64,000 nucleotides of DNA from Acidobacterium sp. S8 (GCF_009765985.1 NZ_LMUM01000002.1:1-64000), one strand, 5' to 3'; numbered from the stretch's first letter, positions 1 to 9,242 are shown. Translations and numbers: made by a program. Notes: generated from the letters alone by a model not told the origin.

Positions 1-57
1 CCGGCAGACCGGGACCGTCACGATCAGCTGACCTTCGACATCATCAGCCCACCACCG

Positions 58-81
58 AACCGGAGCCGACCAGCTCCGGTT
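58..81 (+). terminator. hairpin, probable terminator at the window edge
   Basis: A perfect 9-bp stem (AACCGGAGC / GCTCCGGTT) with a 6-nt loop, followed by a T-rich stretch TTCCTTT. It would end a transcript entering from the left of the window. No complete gene can be seen before it. One short open frame stops at 29-31, which could be the tail of a gene lying off the window, but it is too short to identify. Confidence 0.5.
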
Positions 82-648
82 TCCTTTGCTCCACAATACC
101 CGGCAATCGCTCAGAATTGGCCTACAACAAGTCGAGGGGCTGTCTGGCAGGCAAACTCACGTCTACGCACCTAACAGCCCCATGAAAAACCATCCCCCAA
201 ATGTCACCTCGATGTCACCTCCCAGCCCTTCAGAAGCGGAACCGAGCCATGCATGGGAAATGACATGCGTGATTATTCAGCTATTTACAACGGCATACGC
301 CACGATAAAGCTGCTTTCGGTAGGTTCGAATCCTCTCTCCCCGACCATTCTTTTTTGCAACTCACCTTCTGACCATCCTTACCATCCTCAGATCATTTGA
401 ATTTCCGCTATCTGACTTTTCGATAGTCCGCCGAGCGACTTTCTAACAGCAGATCTCATGATGCGTTGATGGATTCATCTGCACCAGTAGAGCCGCATAG
501 CGATACATCAGTCATTCGTAGCGTATGATCCCCCACTACCTAGGCTTTCTTTTAATCACTATTCCGCATCCGAAACGCTAGGACATCGGGGCAGCACTCG
601 AATCTGCTCTCGAAAGAGCAACGCAATTTTAGAGTCAGTGAAATTATC
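82..648. other. gene-poor stretch, mobile-element edge and udgX leader
   Basis: No convincing gene. An open frame at 86-400 has a protein sequence without recognisable features and runs through a tRNA fragment, so it is not called. The left half (up to about 320) probably belongs to the end of an integrated element, given the tRNA-Pro 3' fragment at 321-347. The remainder (about 350-648) is AT-richer leader sequence before udgX. Confidence 0.4.
321..347 (+). other. tRNA-Pro 3' fragment, candidate attachment site
   Basis: The 27 nt contain a canonical T-loop (TTCGAAT), the 3' half of a T-stem, an acceptor 3' strand CTCCCCG, discriminator A and CCA. C1-G72 with A73 is the bacterial tRNA-Pro signature, and the T-arm resembles other bacterial tRNA-Pro genes. 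The expected 5' acceptor strand (CGGGGAG), D-arm and anticodon arm are absent upstream, so this is not a functional tRNA. Such 3' fragments are left by tyrosine-recombinase elements that integrate into tRNA genes. In this orientation the element would lie to the left and the chromosome to the right. A T-run follows at 351-356. Confidence 0.6.
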
Positions 649-1305
649 ATGCCGACAAAGACGCCGGGGTCATCAGCGCGGAATTTTCTGCCAGAGCAAC
701 GGGATCTCGAATCCTTAAAAATCGCGTCCCAGCACTGCAAGGGCTGCGATCTTTATCTCAGAGGTACGCAGACTGTTTTCGGCGAAGGCCGCAAATCTTC
801 GGCGATCCTGTTTGTCGGTGAGCAGCCGGGCGACCAGGAAGATCTGGCCGGAAAACCCTTCGTCGGGCCTGCCGGCCGATTGCTCGACGCCTGCATGGAA
901 GAAGCCGGCATTGACCGAAATGCGGCTTATGTTACCAACGTCGTTAAGCACTTCAAGTGGGAACCGCGGGGTAAGCGGCGTATCCACAAAAAACCGAGCG
1001 TCCGGGAGGTAACGGCCTGTCGTCCCTGGCTGGATGCGGAAATCAAGGCAGTACGACCTAAGATGATTGTGTGCCTGGGAGCAACCGCGGCTCAGTCGCT
1101 GTTGGGATCAAGCTTTCGCGTGACACTGCACCGTGGAGAAGCGATGGAGGTTGCCGGATATCCTCCGATTGTGGCAACTGTACATCCGTCGTCGATTCTC
1201 CGCGCACGAACCGATGAAGATAGAGACCGGGAGCGAGCACTTTTTGTTGCCGACCTGGCAAACGTAGCAAAGACTCTAGCGAAATTGGTTAGACGCCGAG
1301 ACTAA
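649..1305 (+). CDS. udgX: UdgX-type uracil-DNA glycosylase
   Basis: A 218-residue member of the uracil-DNA glycosylase superfamily. Visible are the iron-sulfur cysteines (C30, C33, C124, C142; the spacing fits family 4), the catalytic motif GEQPGDQED at about 57-65, and the C-terminal HPSSILR motif. The decisive feature is KRRIH at 109-113. This loop defines UdgX, in which the His attacks the deoxyribose after uracil removal and leaves the enzyme covalently attached to DNA; here it would be H113. Ordinary family-4 enzymes lack this loop. The gene stands alone, converging on the PQQ dehydrogenase. It probably acts in repair or tolerance of uracil in DNA. Confidence 0.92.
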   Translation: MPTKTPGSSARNFLPEQRDLESLKIASQHCKGCDLYLRGTQTVFGEGRKSSAILFVGEQPGDQEDLAGKPFVGPAGRLLDACMEEAGIDRNAAYVTNVVKHFKWEPRGKRRIHKKPSVREVTACRPWLDAEIKAVRPKMIVCLGATAAQSLLGSSFRVTLHRGEAMEVAGYPPIVATVHPSSILRARTDEDRDRERALFVADLANVAKTLAKLVRRRD

Positions 1306-1319
1306 GCCACTGACCACTC

Positions 1320-3416
1320 TCATTTTGGCAGGGCGAAGGCAACATACATACCGCCGGATGGCGATTTCAGATCTTTACCACCTCCGGCCGCGATGACTAC
1401 ATACTGCCTGCCATTCATCTCGTAAGTCGCGGGAGTGGCATTCCCGGCAAACGGCAACGCCGCCTGCCAAAGCAGTTTTCCAGTGGTCTTGTCGAAGGCG
1501 CGAATCTGTTTGTCGTAGCTTGTAGCTGCGATAAATACCAACCCACCTGCGGTGATTACAGGACCGCCGTAATTTTCCGAACCGGTGTTCGCCATACCTT
1601 TGGCTGCAAGCTCCGGATATTCGCCCAGCGGAATCTTCCAGACATATTTGCCGGTATTCAGATCGATTGCGTTAAGCGTACCCCATGGCGGCGCGATAGC
1701 AGGGTATCCATCGGGATCGACAAATTTACGGTAGCCAGTGAAGCGGTATTTCTCCTCCGGCGCGCTGGCACTCTCCATTTCTCTTCGATCGCTAGTACCT
1801 CCGTGAAGCAGATAACCCATGAGGGCATCGAGCTGCTTATCGGAAAATTGTGGAAAGCCCGGCATCCTTCCCTGTCCGTGTTCAATGGTGTTGCGCATTT
1901 TCTCCTGGGTGAATCGATTTCCAATATCGATAAGAGAAGGATAAGCAGGTGGCGAGCCAGCACGATTGTCACCGTGGCAAATACTGCATTGCTGCTGATA
2001 GATTGCCTGTCCGCCCTGCTGTGCTGGCTTGTTCTCGATCAGGCCGCCAGTCCACGCCATCTCGTTCGCATTCACATAAAGAATGCCAGTCTCAGGATCG
2101 ACCGCGGGGCCTCCCCATTCAGCGCCGCCATCGTAACCGGGGAAGACAACGGTCTGACGATCAAGACTGGACGGTACGAACTGACCTTCGCTGCGATAGG
2201 TGCGGAATTCACGCAGAGCCCAGGCGTGCGCTTCCGGCGTGCGCGTGGTAAGCATATCTTCGGTGAGTTGCTGCCGAGCATAAGGAGCAGGAAGCGTGGG
2301 CAGCGACTGCATTTCGGCTGCTGTCTCGCCCGGGATTGTGCTCGCTGGGTATTTTCGGGATTCGATGGGAAAGAGCGGCTCCCCATTGATGCGATTGAAG
2401 AGATAAACCCATCCCTGCTTGCTGGTTTGTGCGACGGCATCTATCTTCTTGCCATTGCGACTGACAGTGACAAGCGCGGGCGGCGAGGGAAAGTCACGGT
2501 CCCATAGATCATGGTGCACTGCCTGAAAATGCCAGAGCCTCTTGCCGGTTTCAGCGTCGAGCGCGAGCAAGGAGTTTGCAAAAAGATCGTCGCCGATCCG
2601 GTCGCCACCGTAAAAGTCGAAGGCCGCAGAACCCGTAGGCACGTAAACGATACCGCGCTTCGCATCGATCGCCATGCCCGCCCAGTTATTCGCAGCACCG
2701 CTATGCTGCCACGCATCTTTTGGCCAGGTTTCTGTGCCATATTCTCCGGGATGTGGAATGGTATGGAAGGACCAGCGCAGCTTACCGCTGCGGACATCGT
2801 AGGCGCGGATGTCTCCCGGTGGCGCCGGTAGCGTCTCCGGCTCACGACCGCCCACGATGATCAGGTCTTTGTAGATAATGCCAGGACTAGTCAGCGAAAT
2901 CGAAACGGAGGATGGATCGCGCCCCAGATCTTCCCGAAGATCAATCCGACCATTTGTTCCAAATGACGAAATCGGCTGCCCTGTTTTCGCATCCAGTGCG
3001 TAAAGAAAGTTCATGACACCGGCGAGGATGCGACCGCTTTGCCCATCGGTCCAGAAAGCCAGTCCTCGTGCAGGCTGCGTTCCGACAACACCGCTGTCGA
3101 ACTTCCATAGCAGCTTGCCGGTACCTGCATCGAGCGCAATTACTTTCTGCGAGGGTGTGTAAGTGTAAAGAACTCCACCTACGATGATAGGGCTCGATTG
3201 CATGCCACCCTTCTCGCCAGTGTCAAAGGTCCAGGCGACCTGTAGGTGTTGCACGTTTGTCCGGTTGATTTGCGCCAGGGGCGAGTAGTGGTCTTGTGCA
3301 GGCTGTCCGCCATAAACAGGCCATTGTTTCATTTCAGGTTGAGTGGAGCTGACCTGGCCTTTGGCAGACAAAACGGACGCTGCAAGCATAGCTGCAAGGA
3401 AAACAGTTTTCATCAT
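1320..3416 (-). CDS. PQQ-dependent dehydrogenase with internal cytochrome c domain
   Basis: A 698-residue quinoprotein of the glucose/alcohol dehydrogenase type. An N-terminal signal peptide (MMKTVFLAAMLAASVLSAKG) directs it to the periplasm. Repeated beta-propeller blades carry the usual tryptophan-docking repeats (ALDAGTGKLLWKFDSG, ALDAETGKRLWHF, DKTTGKLLWQA). A cytochrome c domain is inserted in the second half, with CSICH around residue 475 and a probable axial Met in GRMPGF about 45 residues later. It would oxidise a sugar or alcohol and pass electrons through its own haem. The divergent cytochrome c gene 160 bp away could be the next carrier. The substrate cannot be read from the sequence. 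Confidence 0.85.
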   Translation of the reverse strand: MMKTVFLAAMLAASVLSAKGQVSSTQPEMKQWPVYGGQPAQDHYSPLAQINRTNVQHLQVAWTFDTGEKGGMQSSPIIVGGVLYTYTPSQKVIALDAGTGKLLWKFDSGVVGTQPARGLAFWTDGQSGRILAGVMNFLYALDAKTGQPISSFGTNGRIDLREDLGRDPSSVSISLTSPGIIYKDLIIVGGREPETLPAPPGDIRAYDVRSGKLRWSFHTIPHPGEYGTETWPKDAWQHSGAANNWAGMAIDAKRGIVYVPTGSAAFDFYGGDRIGDDLFANSLLALDAETGKRLWHFQAVHHDLWDRDFPSPPALVTVSRNGKKIDAVAQTSKQGWVYLFNRINGEPLFPIESRKYPASTIPGETAAEMQSLPTLPAPYARQQLTEDMLTTRTPEAHAWALREFRTYRSEGQFVPSSLDRQTVVFPGYDGGAEWGGPAVDPETGILYVNANEMAWTGGLIENKPAQQGGQAIYQQQCSICHGDNRAGSPPAYPSLIDIGNRFTQEKMRNTIEHGQGRMPGFPQFSDKQLDALMGYLLHGGTSDRREMESASAPEEKYRFTGYRKFVDPDGYPAIAPPWGTLNAIDLNTGKYVWKIPLGEYPELAAKGMANTGSENYGGPVITAGGLVFIAATSYDKQIRAFDKTTGKLLWQAALPFAGNATPATYEMNGRQYVVIAAGGGKDLKSPSGGMYVAFALPK

Positions 3417-3577
3417 TGAACTTGTGTGGCTTTAACGCTGGAAACCAGTAGACTGTGCGCGAACTTTTTATGTCAAGGGAGCACCCGAAATACTTCTTTT
3501 CTTTTCCTTCGCTTGCGGAGTAGCATCCTTGCGCATTCTCATGCAAGGCTGAACTGTTCTCTGCCTGGAGGCTCATC

Positions 3578-3976
3578 ATGTCCCTACTTGTTCTTCTTTC
3601 TGCGCCCTTTCTAGCGGCTGCTCTTCTTCAACCCGCGCAAACACAAGCACCCACAGCTCCGGCTGCCCCAGCCACCACGCAGGCCAACCCAGTGAAACCT
3701 ACTCCTGAATCGCAGGCGCATGCCAAGAAAATATGGAACTATGACTGCTCCATGTGCCACGGAGAAAAGGGCGATGGCAAAGGCGATGTCGCTGACCAGA
3801 TGAAACTAACTATGCGCGATTACACCAAGCCTGACAGCCTCAAGGACATGACTGACGGCCAGATCTTCGACATAATTAAAAACGGAAAGGGTCAGATGCC
3901 GGGCGAAGAAGGCCGTGCCAAGCCGGACGACATCTGGAACCTCATCATTCTCATCCACAGTATGTCAAAAAAATAA
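3578..3976 (+). CDS. small periplasmic cytochrome c
   Basis: A 132-residue class I-like c-type cytochrome. It has a signal peptide, a Pro/Ala/Thr-rich linker (about 20-45), a haem site C57-x-x-C60-H61 (CSMCHG), and a likely axial ligand M107 in GKGQMPGE. It is divergent from the PQQ dehydrogenase and shares its upstream region, so it plausibly accepts electrons from that enzyme; this is an inference from position only. The start ATG follows a purine-rich AGGCTC sequence. Confidence 0.8.
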   Translation: MSLLVLLSAPFLAAALLQPAQTQAPTAPAAPATTQANPVKPTPESQAHAKKIWNYDCSMCHGEKGDGKGDVADQMKLTMRDYTKPDSLKDMTDGQIFDIIKNGKGQMPGEEGRAKPDDIWNLIILIHSMSKK

Positions 3977-3979
3977 AGC

Positions 3980-4960
3980 TCAGCTCTTGAGAAATGTTTC
4001 GAGTCTGGCAGCCTCTTTGTCATTCAGCCGGAACGTAGCCGCGGGTAGCACGCCGTCGATCTGGTCGGGACGACGTGCGCCCACGATCGCGGCAGTAATC
4101 GCAGGATGCCGCAGCGTCCAGGCGATGGCGACGACGCCCGGCTCAACGTTATGCTCATCGCCGATTTCGCGCAGCAGTTCCACCAGCTTGAGATTTTTCG
4201 AAAGCTTCGGCTCGTTGAAATTCGGACTGCGTTTGCGCCAGTCGTCCTCGGGCAAATTGTGGATGCGCTCTGCCGTCATCTTGCCGGTGAGCAAGCCGGA
4301 GACCATCGGCGAGTAGTTGATGACGCCGATATTGTTCTGTTCACAGAATGGCAGAATCTCCGTCTCGATATCTCGGCGCAACAGCGAATACGGCGGCTGC
4401 AAAGAAGTAATCGGCGCAATCTTCTGAATGCGTTTCATCTGTGCCACATTGAAGTTGGATACTCCGATATAGCGCACCTTCCCTTCTTCCTGAAAGCGCG
4501 CCAGGGTCTCCCATCCTTCTTCGATCTCATCTTCCGGATTCGGCCAGTGAATCTGATAAAGATCGATCGTATCGACGCGTAAGCGGCGCAGCGATTCCTC
4601 AATCTCCTCCTGGAGCGAACCTGCCTTCAGGCTGCGGTAGATCCGGCGGTCGGGGAACCAGCGCATAGAAGACTTGGTAAACACATATGGCTTATGCGAT
4701 GAGTTTTTGAGCGCCTTTGCCACTACTTCTTCCGAGTGGCCGAGCCCATAGATGGCCGCCGTATCGATCCAGTTGATGCCGCTGTCCAGCGCTCGCTCGA
4801 TAGTCTTAACCGATTCGTCATCGTCCTGCGCACCCCAGGCGAACTCCCAGTTGCCACCACCGATAGCCCACGCTCCATAGCCGATTGGGGTGAGATGAAG
4901 GTCGGAGTTGCCGAGTTGACGGATTTCAAACTTTGCCGGGGAAGAATTCTGTGTAGCCAT
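3980..4960 (-). CDS. aldo/keto reductase
   Basis: A 326-residue NADPH-dependent oxidoreductase of the aldo/keto reductase family with a TIM barrel. Visible are the catalytic Asp and Tyr (NWIDTAAIYGLGHSEE), Lys (YVFTKSS) and His (LYQIHWPNP), and the late cofactor motif TAAIVGARRPDQ. The frame is open for 13 more codons upstream, but the ATG at 4960 (MATQNSS) begins at the usual family N-terminus and is preferred. It converges with the cytochrome c gene. The natural substrate is unknown. Confidence 0.88.
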   Translation of the reverse strand: MATQNSSPAKFEIRQLGNSDLHLTPIGYGAWAIGGGNWEFAWGAQDDDESVKTIERALDSGINWIDTAAIYGLGHSEEVVAKALKNSSHKPYVFTKSSMRWFPDRRIYRSLKAGSLQEEIEESLRRLRVDTIDLYQIHWPNPEDEIEEGWETLARFQEEGKVRYIGVSNFNVAQMKRIQKIAPITSLQPPYSLLRRDIETEILPFCEQNNIGVINYSPMVSGLLTGKMTAERIHNLPEDDWRKRSPNFNEPKLSKNLKLVELLREIGDEHNVEPGVVAIAWTLRHPAITAAIVGARRPDQIDGVLPAATFRLNDKEAARLETFLKS

Positions 4961-5005
4961 AAGACTTAGGATGCCACGACAGGATAAATCGCTCCACAAT
5001 CACTG

Positions 5006-6052
5006 TTAAGCTTCGATGAGGAATTGGCCGTCCCGCATAATCTGCTCCTCTTCCACCCAGATATTGAAGCGGAGACCGACGACGTCAATATGCGTAGTCG
5101 AGGTCCACTGGGCGCCGGTGTGTTCACCGTAGGGATTGCCGAATGCAATGTGTATCCCCGGAAATTTCTCGTCCTGCAAAATGTTGCCGATCATTTGTTT
5201 GACACCGATATTTGTACCGATCGCAAACTCGCCCACCCGGTCGGAGTTTTCGTCCGTATGCGTATAGGCCCAGAAATCGTCCCGCAATTGTTGATTTGCG
5301 GAATGACAGTCGACGATGCGATTGCCCTTGATCTCAATAGTCAACGGCGTAGCCTCGAGTAGTCCGTAACGGAAACAGAGATAATCACCCACGACTCCAT
5401 CCACGACGAAGCTTCCATTCACTTCGCCGGGTGTTGTGAAAATTTCTCCGCCAGGAAGATTGCCCCACTTTTCGCGCGAGATGATGCCCGAAGTTTTGAG
5501 CCATTTGTACTCTGGATTCATTTCAGCGCGGATATCTGTTCCGGCTGCTGTCGTTGCGCGAATATAGCTGGCGCTTCGCACCTTTTCGATGATCTTTTGG
5601 CTAAGTCGGTCAACAAGCTGGAAATCAGCGCGCATACCCTCGCACATGATTTGCGGTGTGATATTTACCATGTGCGCATGGCGCATGTGCCGGCGATTTA
5701 CTATCTCGGTCATCTGCATGCGAGAGCGCAATTCATTCGACTGTACCTGTACCGCAAAGATGCTGACATCCGAGCTCTCCATATCTTCGAGCACTGCACT
5801 CGGCATGCCTTTCAGGGGTCGTGGCGCTAGTTCTTCAAGAACAAATACATTCCAGCGACAGCCATTTTTCTCAAGCTCTTCCGCGATAGCCGCTGCGATG
5901 GGCACTGTCTCGCGATCGGTGATGAGCGTGACTTTTTCCTGAGGCTGAATACGAAGGCAAGCGGAGACAGCAGCGTGAGCACCGGGCACAAATTCAGCTG
6001 GGTACGACGTGCGAAGGAGAGCCTGGGATTGCGGTGGCAATGAGTCCGTCAT
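5006..6052 (-). CDS. M29-family aminopeptidase
   Basis: A protein of about 348 residues similar to the thermophilic metalloprotease family M29 (AmpS/AmpT type aminopeptidases). The C-terminal half carries the metal-binding elements of this family: a Glu in GEFAIGTN, a His followed by an acidic run in IHIAFGNPYGEHTGA, and the STTHIDVVG segment. It would remove N-terminal residues from peptides in the cytoplasm. The reading frame extends to a TTG at 6085, but ATG at 6052 (MTDSLPPQ) is the more probable start. It lies 45 bp upstream of the aldo/keto reductase on the same strand. Confidence 0.8.
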   Translation of the reverse strand: MTDSLPPQSQALLRTSYPAEFVPGAHAAVSACLRIQPQEKVTLITDRETVPIAAAIAEELEKNGCRWNVFVLEELAPRPLKGMPSAVLEDMESSDVSIFAVQVQSNELRSRMQMTEIVNRRHMRHAHMVNITPQIMCEGMRADFQLVDRLSQKIIEKVRSASYIRATTAAGTDIRAEMNPEYKWLKTSGIISREKWGNLPGGEIFTTPGEVNGSFVVDGVVGDYLCFRYGLLEATPLTIEIKGNRIVDCHSANQQLRDDFWAYTHTDENSDRVGEFAIGTNIGVKQMIGNILQDEKFPGIHIAFGNPYGEHTGAQWTSTTHIDVVGLRFNIWVEEEQIMRDGQFLIEA

Positions 6053-6324
6053 TTCTGAAGCATCCCGCCTTGTCTGAGCTTCCAACCAGCCTATCGGAAA
6101 ACTGCCGAAGTGGCGCCATCAGAAATCTGATAGATAAAAATATTTCCCGGATCAGCGCGTGAACTCTCGTCAAGCCCGGCAGCTGCCGTGCTGAAAACAG
6201 TACTCTTGCGCATCTTTCTCTGATCTGGTTTCGGAAACGCAGAAGTACGCGTTCGCCTTCAGACCGTCAGACGGGTGCAACACCGCGCGATATGGCGGCA
6301 TCACTTTTAATATCAGGAGAGAGC

Positions 6325-6885
6325 ATGGATCCCAAACTCATTATCGTAATCGCCGTGGTGATCGTGGCTCTGCTCGTCGGGATCTGGGCGGTGATGCGGA
6401 ACAGGCGGCACCGCACGGTGGTCTTGCAGCAAAGCTTCGGTCCTGAATATGACCGCGTGGTGAAGGAGCAGGGCCCCGGCCGTGCGGAGATAATCCTAGA
6501 AGCAAGACAGAAGCGGGTGGAGAAATTCCATCTTCGTAGTCTTACCGTGGATGAACGCGAGCGCTTCATCAGTTCTTGGCGTTCTGTGCAATCACGTTTC
6601 GTAGATGATCCTGCAGGCGCAGTTGGCGAGGCTGATTTGCTGGTGACTCAATTAATGCAACTGCGTGGCTATCCCATGAGCGACTTTGATCAGCGCGCAG
6701 AGGACATTTCGGTTCACTATCCACGCGTTGTGGATAACTATCGAGCGGCTCGCGAAGTGGCTTTGCGGCATCAGCGCGGCGAGGCGACAACGGAAGATTT
6801 GCGCAACTCGATGATTTATTACCGTTCGCTCTTTGACGAGTTGTTGGAAACCAACACAGTACCCGTAAAACGAGAGGTGGCATAA
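6325..6885 (+). CDS. membrane-anchored protein of unknown function
   Basis: A 186-residue protein with one N-terminal membrane segment (KLIIVIAVVIVALLVGIWAV) followed by a basic stretch and a soluble helical domain. No family is recognised with certainty. The start at 6325 follows a good ribosome binding site (AGGAGAG). The segment WRSVQSRFVDDPAGAVGEAD recurs in the next gene as WGGVQAGFVDEPRRAVQEAD, so the two share a domain. The stop and the next start overlap by one base (TAATG), suggesting translational coupling. Confidence 0.7.
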   Translation: MDPKLIIVIAVVIVALLVGIWAVMRNRRHRTVVLQQSFGPEYDRVVKEQGPGRAEIILEARQKRVEKFHLRSLTVDERERFISSWRSVQSRFVDDPAGAVGEADLLVTQLMQLRGYPMSDFDQRAEDISVHYPRVVDNYRAAREVALRHQRGEATTEDLRNSMIYYRSLFDELLETNTVPVKREVA

Positions 6886-7343
6886 TGGCAGAGCTGAAAC
6901 GACAGGAAGAAGACTTCTTTATGGATGATCCCGTCGAGACATCTGAGAATAATCAGCAACGAATCTATGCGGACGGCCAGGCAACCCTCAATGTGAATGC
7001 GCCGGTAAGCGGTGCTCCCATAGATCGCGCGCCCATTCCGTTTCCCGGACAAAATGTTTCATCTACTGACTTCTCTACTCCGCTATTCTCATCTTCTGAA
7101 GTTGAGGATCTACGTGGAAGATGGGGCGGGGTACAAGCTGGCTTTGTAGATGAACCGCGCCGCGCTGTGCAGGAAGCAGATCAACTGGTGGAAACAGTGG
7201 TCGAACAGCTCATCGCGAGCTTTGCAGGTGTACGCTCAGGATTGGAAAAGCAGTGGTCCGAAGGTGCGGACGTATCCACCGAGGAGTTGCGACTCGCTTT
7301 GCAGCAATATCGTTCTTTCTTCAGTCGCCTTCTGAGTATTTGA
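6885..7343 (+). CDS. small protein sharing a domain with the upstream gene
   Basis: A 152-residue protein of unknown function. It has an acidic, low-complexity N-terminus (about 1-65) and a helical C-terminal domain. The GVQAGFVDEPRRAVQEADQLV segment aligns with the upstream membrane-anchored protein, and both end in a similar motif (LRNSMIYYRSLFDELL versus LRLALQQYRSFFSRLL). It has no membrane segment, so it may be a soluble partner of the anchored paralogue. A GC-rich hairpin follows at 7352-7379. Confidence 0.7.
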   Translation: MAELKRQEEDFFMDDPVETSENNQQRIYADGQATLNVNAPVSGAPIDRAPIPFPGQNVSSTDFSTPLFSSSEVEDLRGRWGGVQAGFVDEPRRAVQEADQLVETVVEQLIASFAGVRSGLEKQWSEGADVSTEELRLALQQYRSFFSRLLSI

Positions 7344-7351
7344 TCTATTGC

Positions 7352-7379
7352 GAGCGCGGCGTCCCTAAATACCGCGCTC
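7352..7379 (+). terminator. hairpin after the paralogous pair
   Basis: An 8-bp stem GAGCGCGG / CCGCGCTC with a 12-nt loop, starting 9 bp after the stop codon. There is no long T-run, so termination strength is uncertain. It lies between convergent genes. Confidence 0.4.
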
Positions 7380-7413
7380 ATAAATCATCCTTACCTACTC
7401 AACAAGTACTGCT

Positions 7414-9021
7414 TTATTTACATGTAAATGATCCAGCAAGTTTCTTGTTCCCGCTTCCAGCGTAGCTTGCTGACTGTGGATACGGACAAAGTGGACGTGT
7501 CATCTCTATTTTCGGCTTCGCTGTGCCTGTTTCACTTTCCAGATATTTCGTCGCGATAATGTTGGCTGGCGCGCTGCTGTCTTCTGTCCAATGAACCAAT
7601 GCAGCGAATATATCGTGCTGCGGGTCATTTCTGGGCGCAGCTTCGTCCTGCCCAAATACCGTAGCTCCGGGGCCACCTCCGCAATGTTGCATTCCTGGAA
7701 CCATGTAAAGGCGCAGCGATGCATCAGCTGTTTGATTTCCAACGGACTCAACCACGCTGTTGTAGTAATTGACGGTATTGAGTGGCGATATACCAGGATC
7801 GTTCCAACCGTGGTAAAAAATCAACTTCCCATGCGAGAGAAATGGTTTCAGGTCTGGATTCATTGCATCGAGTAGGTCTCCGGTCTTCTCATAGGCCAGC
7901 TTGAGTGCGTCATTGATATTGACATTCTTGGAGCTCCAATTTGCATCGTCGTACACCATGTTGGCGAAATACCCGGTGACAAAAAACGTGCCTGAGCTCT
8001 TTCCCTCCTCCGATCCCGTGATCCACGTGGCCCAGCCTCCGCGTCCTTCCTCGGCACCGGGCAAAGCCCCAGGAAAGATCAGTTTTCCCGTATCGTCATG
8101 CGTACCGGCATAAATCGCCTTCAGCGAGACGACTTGCGGCGCCGTCAAACAGGCATCCGATTCCTTGTCTTTACAGAGAAATACAGAAGGATCGAAGTGA
8201 CACTCACGCGGATCGTTCAAAACGCCGTCGGCAACACCGTCCAGGGCGTCACACTTTGTCAGAACCGCTTTACTGATTGCCGGAATTTTTGCAGGGGGAA
8301 TGTAACCCGGTCCATCGAGGACTTGCAGCAGCTTAAGCCCGCTGGTCAGCATGGGTGCCCACGCATTTGCAGGTGCTCCGGCAATAATACCGTCGTAATC
8401 GGCAGGAAAGCGCTGAGCTTCCATCAGCGCCTGCCTCCCGCCGTTGGAGCAGCTGGCGAAATACGAGCGTTTAGGGGCATCGCCATAAAACGCCTTTGTA
8501 ATTGTTTTTGAATCTTCGGTCATCAGATGAACGGCGCGATAGCCGTAGTCAATCACTTTTTCAGGATGGCCTAGCGCCCACTGCGCGCCCTCCGTCGAAT
8601 GTCCCGTATCGGTGCTCGCCGCGGCATAGCCCTGAGTGACAGCGGCAGCCAAACCCGAATAAGCAATGTATCCGGCAAATCCCCCGTTACCCAAGCCGCG
8701 AAATCGACCATTCCATCCCTTGGCCGGCAGCCAAACCTCAACCTTGATTTCCGAGTCTGCCGTCGGGGTCAACGTCGCGCGTACCCGGCAGAACACCGGC
8801 ACGTTCTTATAAAGCGCAGGTACTTTTTCCCCAGGCTTGAGATTGGGCGGAATAAAGGTGCCAGCGGCCACAGACTCTGTAGCGGCGATTTTCCCATCGG
8901 AAAGCGTGACATTTTTTAGACTCGAACAGCTTCGTCCGGGCCCAACTGTATCAGCGGCAAAAGCGCTGGTGGCGAACAAGAAAACTGCAGGCAGGATCAC
9001 AAGGAATGAGCGAAAACGCAT
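7414..9021 (-). CDS. tannase/feruloyl esterase family protein
   Basis: A 535-residue secreted alpha/beta hydrolase of the tannase/feruloyl esterase family. The signal peptide is at residues 1-22 (ends TSAFA). The nucleophile motif CSNGGRQ has the Cys-Ser pair typical of this family, where the Cys next to the catalytic Ser forms a disulfide with a Cys near the catalytic His; the matching HCGGGPG is present late in the protein. A set of Cys in the lid domain (HFDPSVFLCKDKESDACL) is also typical. It would cleave ester bonds in plant phenolics such as gallate or ferulate esters. The gene stands alone. Confidence 0.88.
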   Translation of the reverse strand: MRFRSFLVILPAVFLFATSAFAADTVGPGRSCSSLKNVTLSDGKIAATESVAAGTFIPPNLKPGEKVPALYKNVPVFCRVRATLTPTADSEIKVEVWLPAKGWNGRFRGLGNGGFAGYIAYSGLAAAVTQGYAAASTDTGHSTEGAQWALGHPEKVIDYGYRAVHLMTEDSKTITKAFYGDAPKRSYFASCSNGGRQALMEAQRFPADYDGIIAGAPANAWAPMLTSGLKLLQVLDGPGYIPPAKIPAISKAVLTKCDALDGVADGVLNDPRECHFDPSVFLCKDKESDACLTAPQVVSLKAIYAGTHDDTGKLIFPGALPGAEEGRGGWATWITGSEEGKSSGTFFVTGYFANMVYDDANWSSKNVNINDALKLAYEKTGDLLDAMNPDLKPFLSHGKLIFYHGWNDPGISPLNTVNYYNSVVESVGNQTADASLRLYMVPGMQHCGGGPGATVFGQDEAAPRNDPQHDIFAALVHWTEDSSAPANIIATKYLESETGTAKPKIEMTRPLCPYPQSASYAGSGNKKLAGSFTCK

Positions 9022-9186
9022 GGCCGCTAGCGTCGCAGAATATCAGTGGCGTGGCAAGTAAAATTCCGCTCTCGTTACTCCGCTCTTGCAGTCATCCCGG
9101 AACCGGTCTTGCTGCATCTTTATCTTTAGTGAGGCGCAGATCGAATCTCTTTTGCTCGGTTTTCATCGGGCTGGCAGGGGCGCGGG

Positions 9187-9242
9187 TTTCGCGATTTCCT
9201 CCGCTTGTCGCCGGCGTAGGAGAATCGCGACAGCCGGCGGAC
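9187..9242 (-). terminator. nested inverted repeats downstream of the GCS2 ligase
   Basis: Two overlapping inverted repeats, a TCGCGATT / AATCGCGA pair and a CGCCGGC / GCCGGCG pair, lie just beyond the stop codon at 9259. They could fold into alternative hairpins. No clear T-run follows, so a terminator role is tentative. Confidence 0.3.

Noticed and set aside
86-400. Open frame of 104 codons on the plus strand
   Set aside because: It runs through the tRNA-Pro fragment and its composition has no protein-like features.
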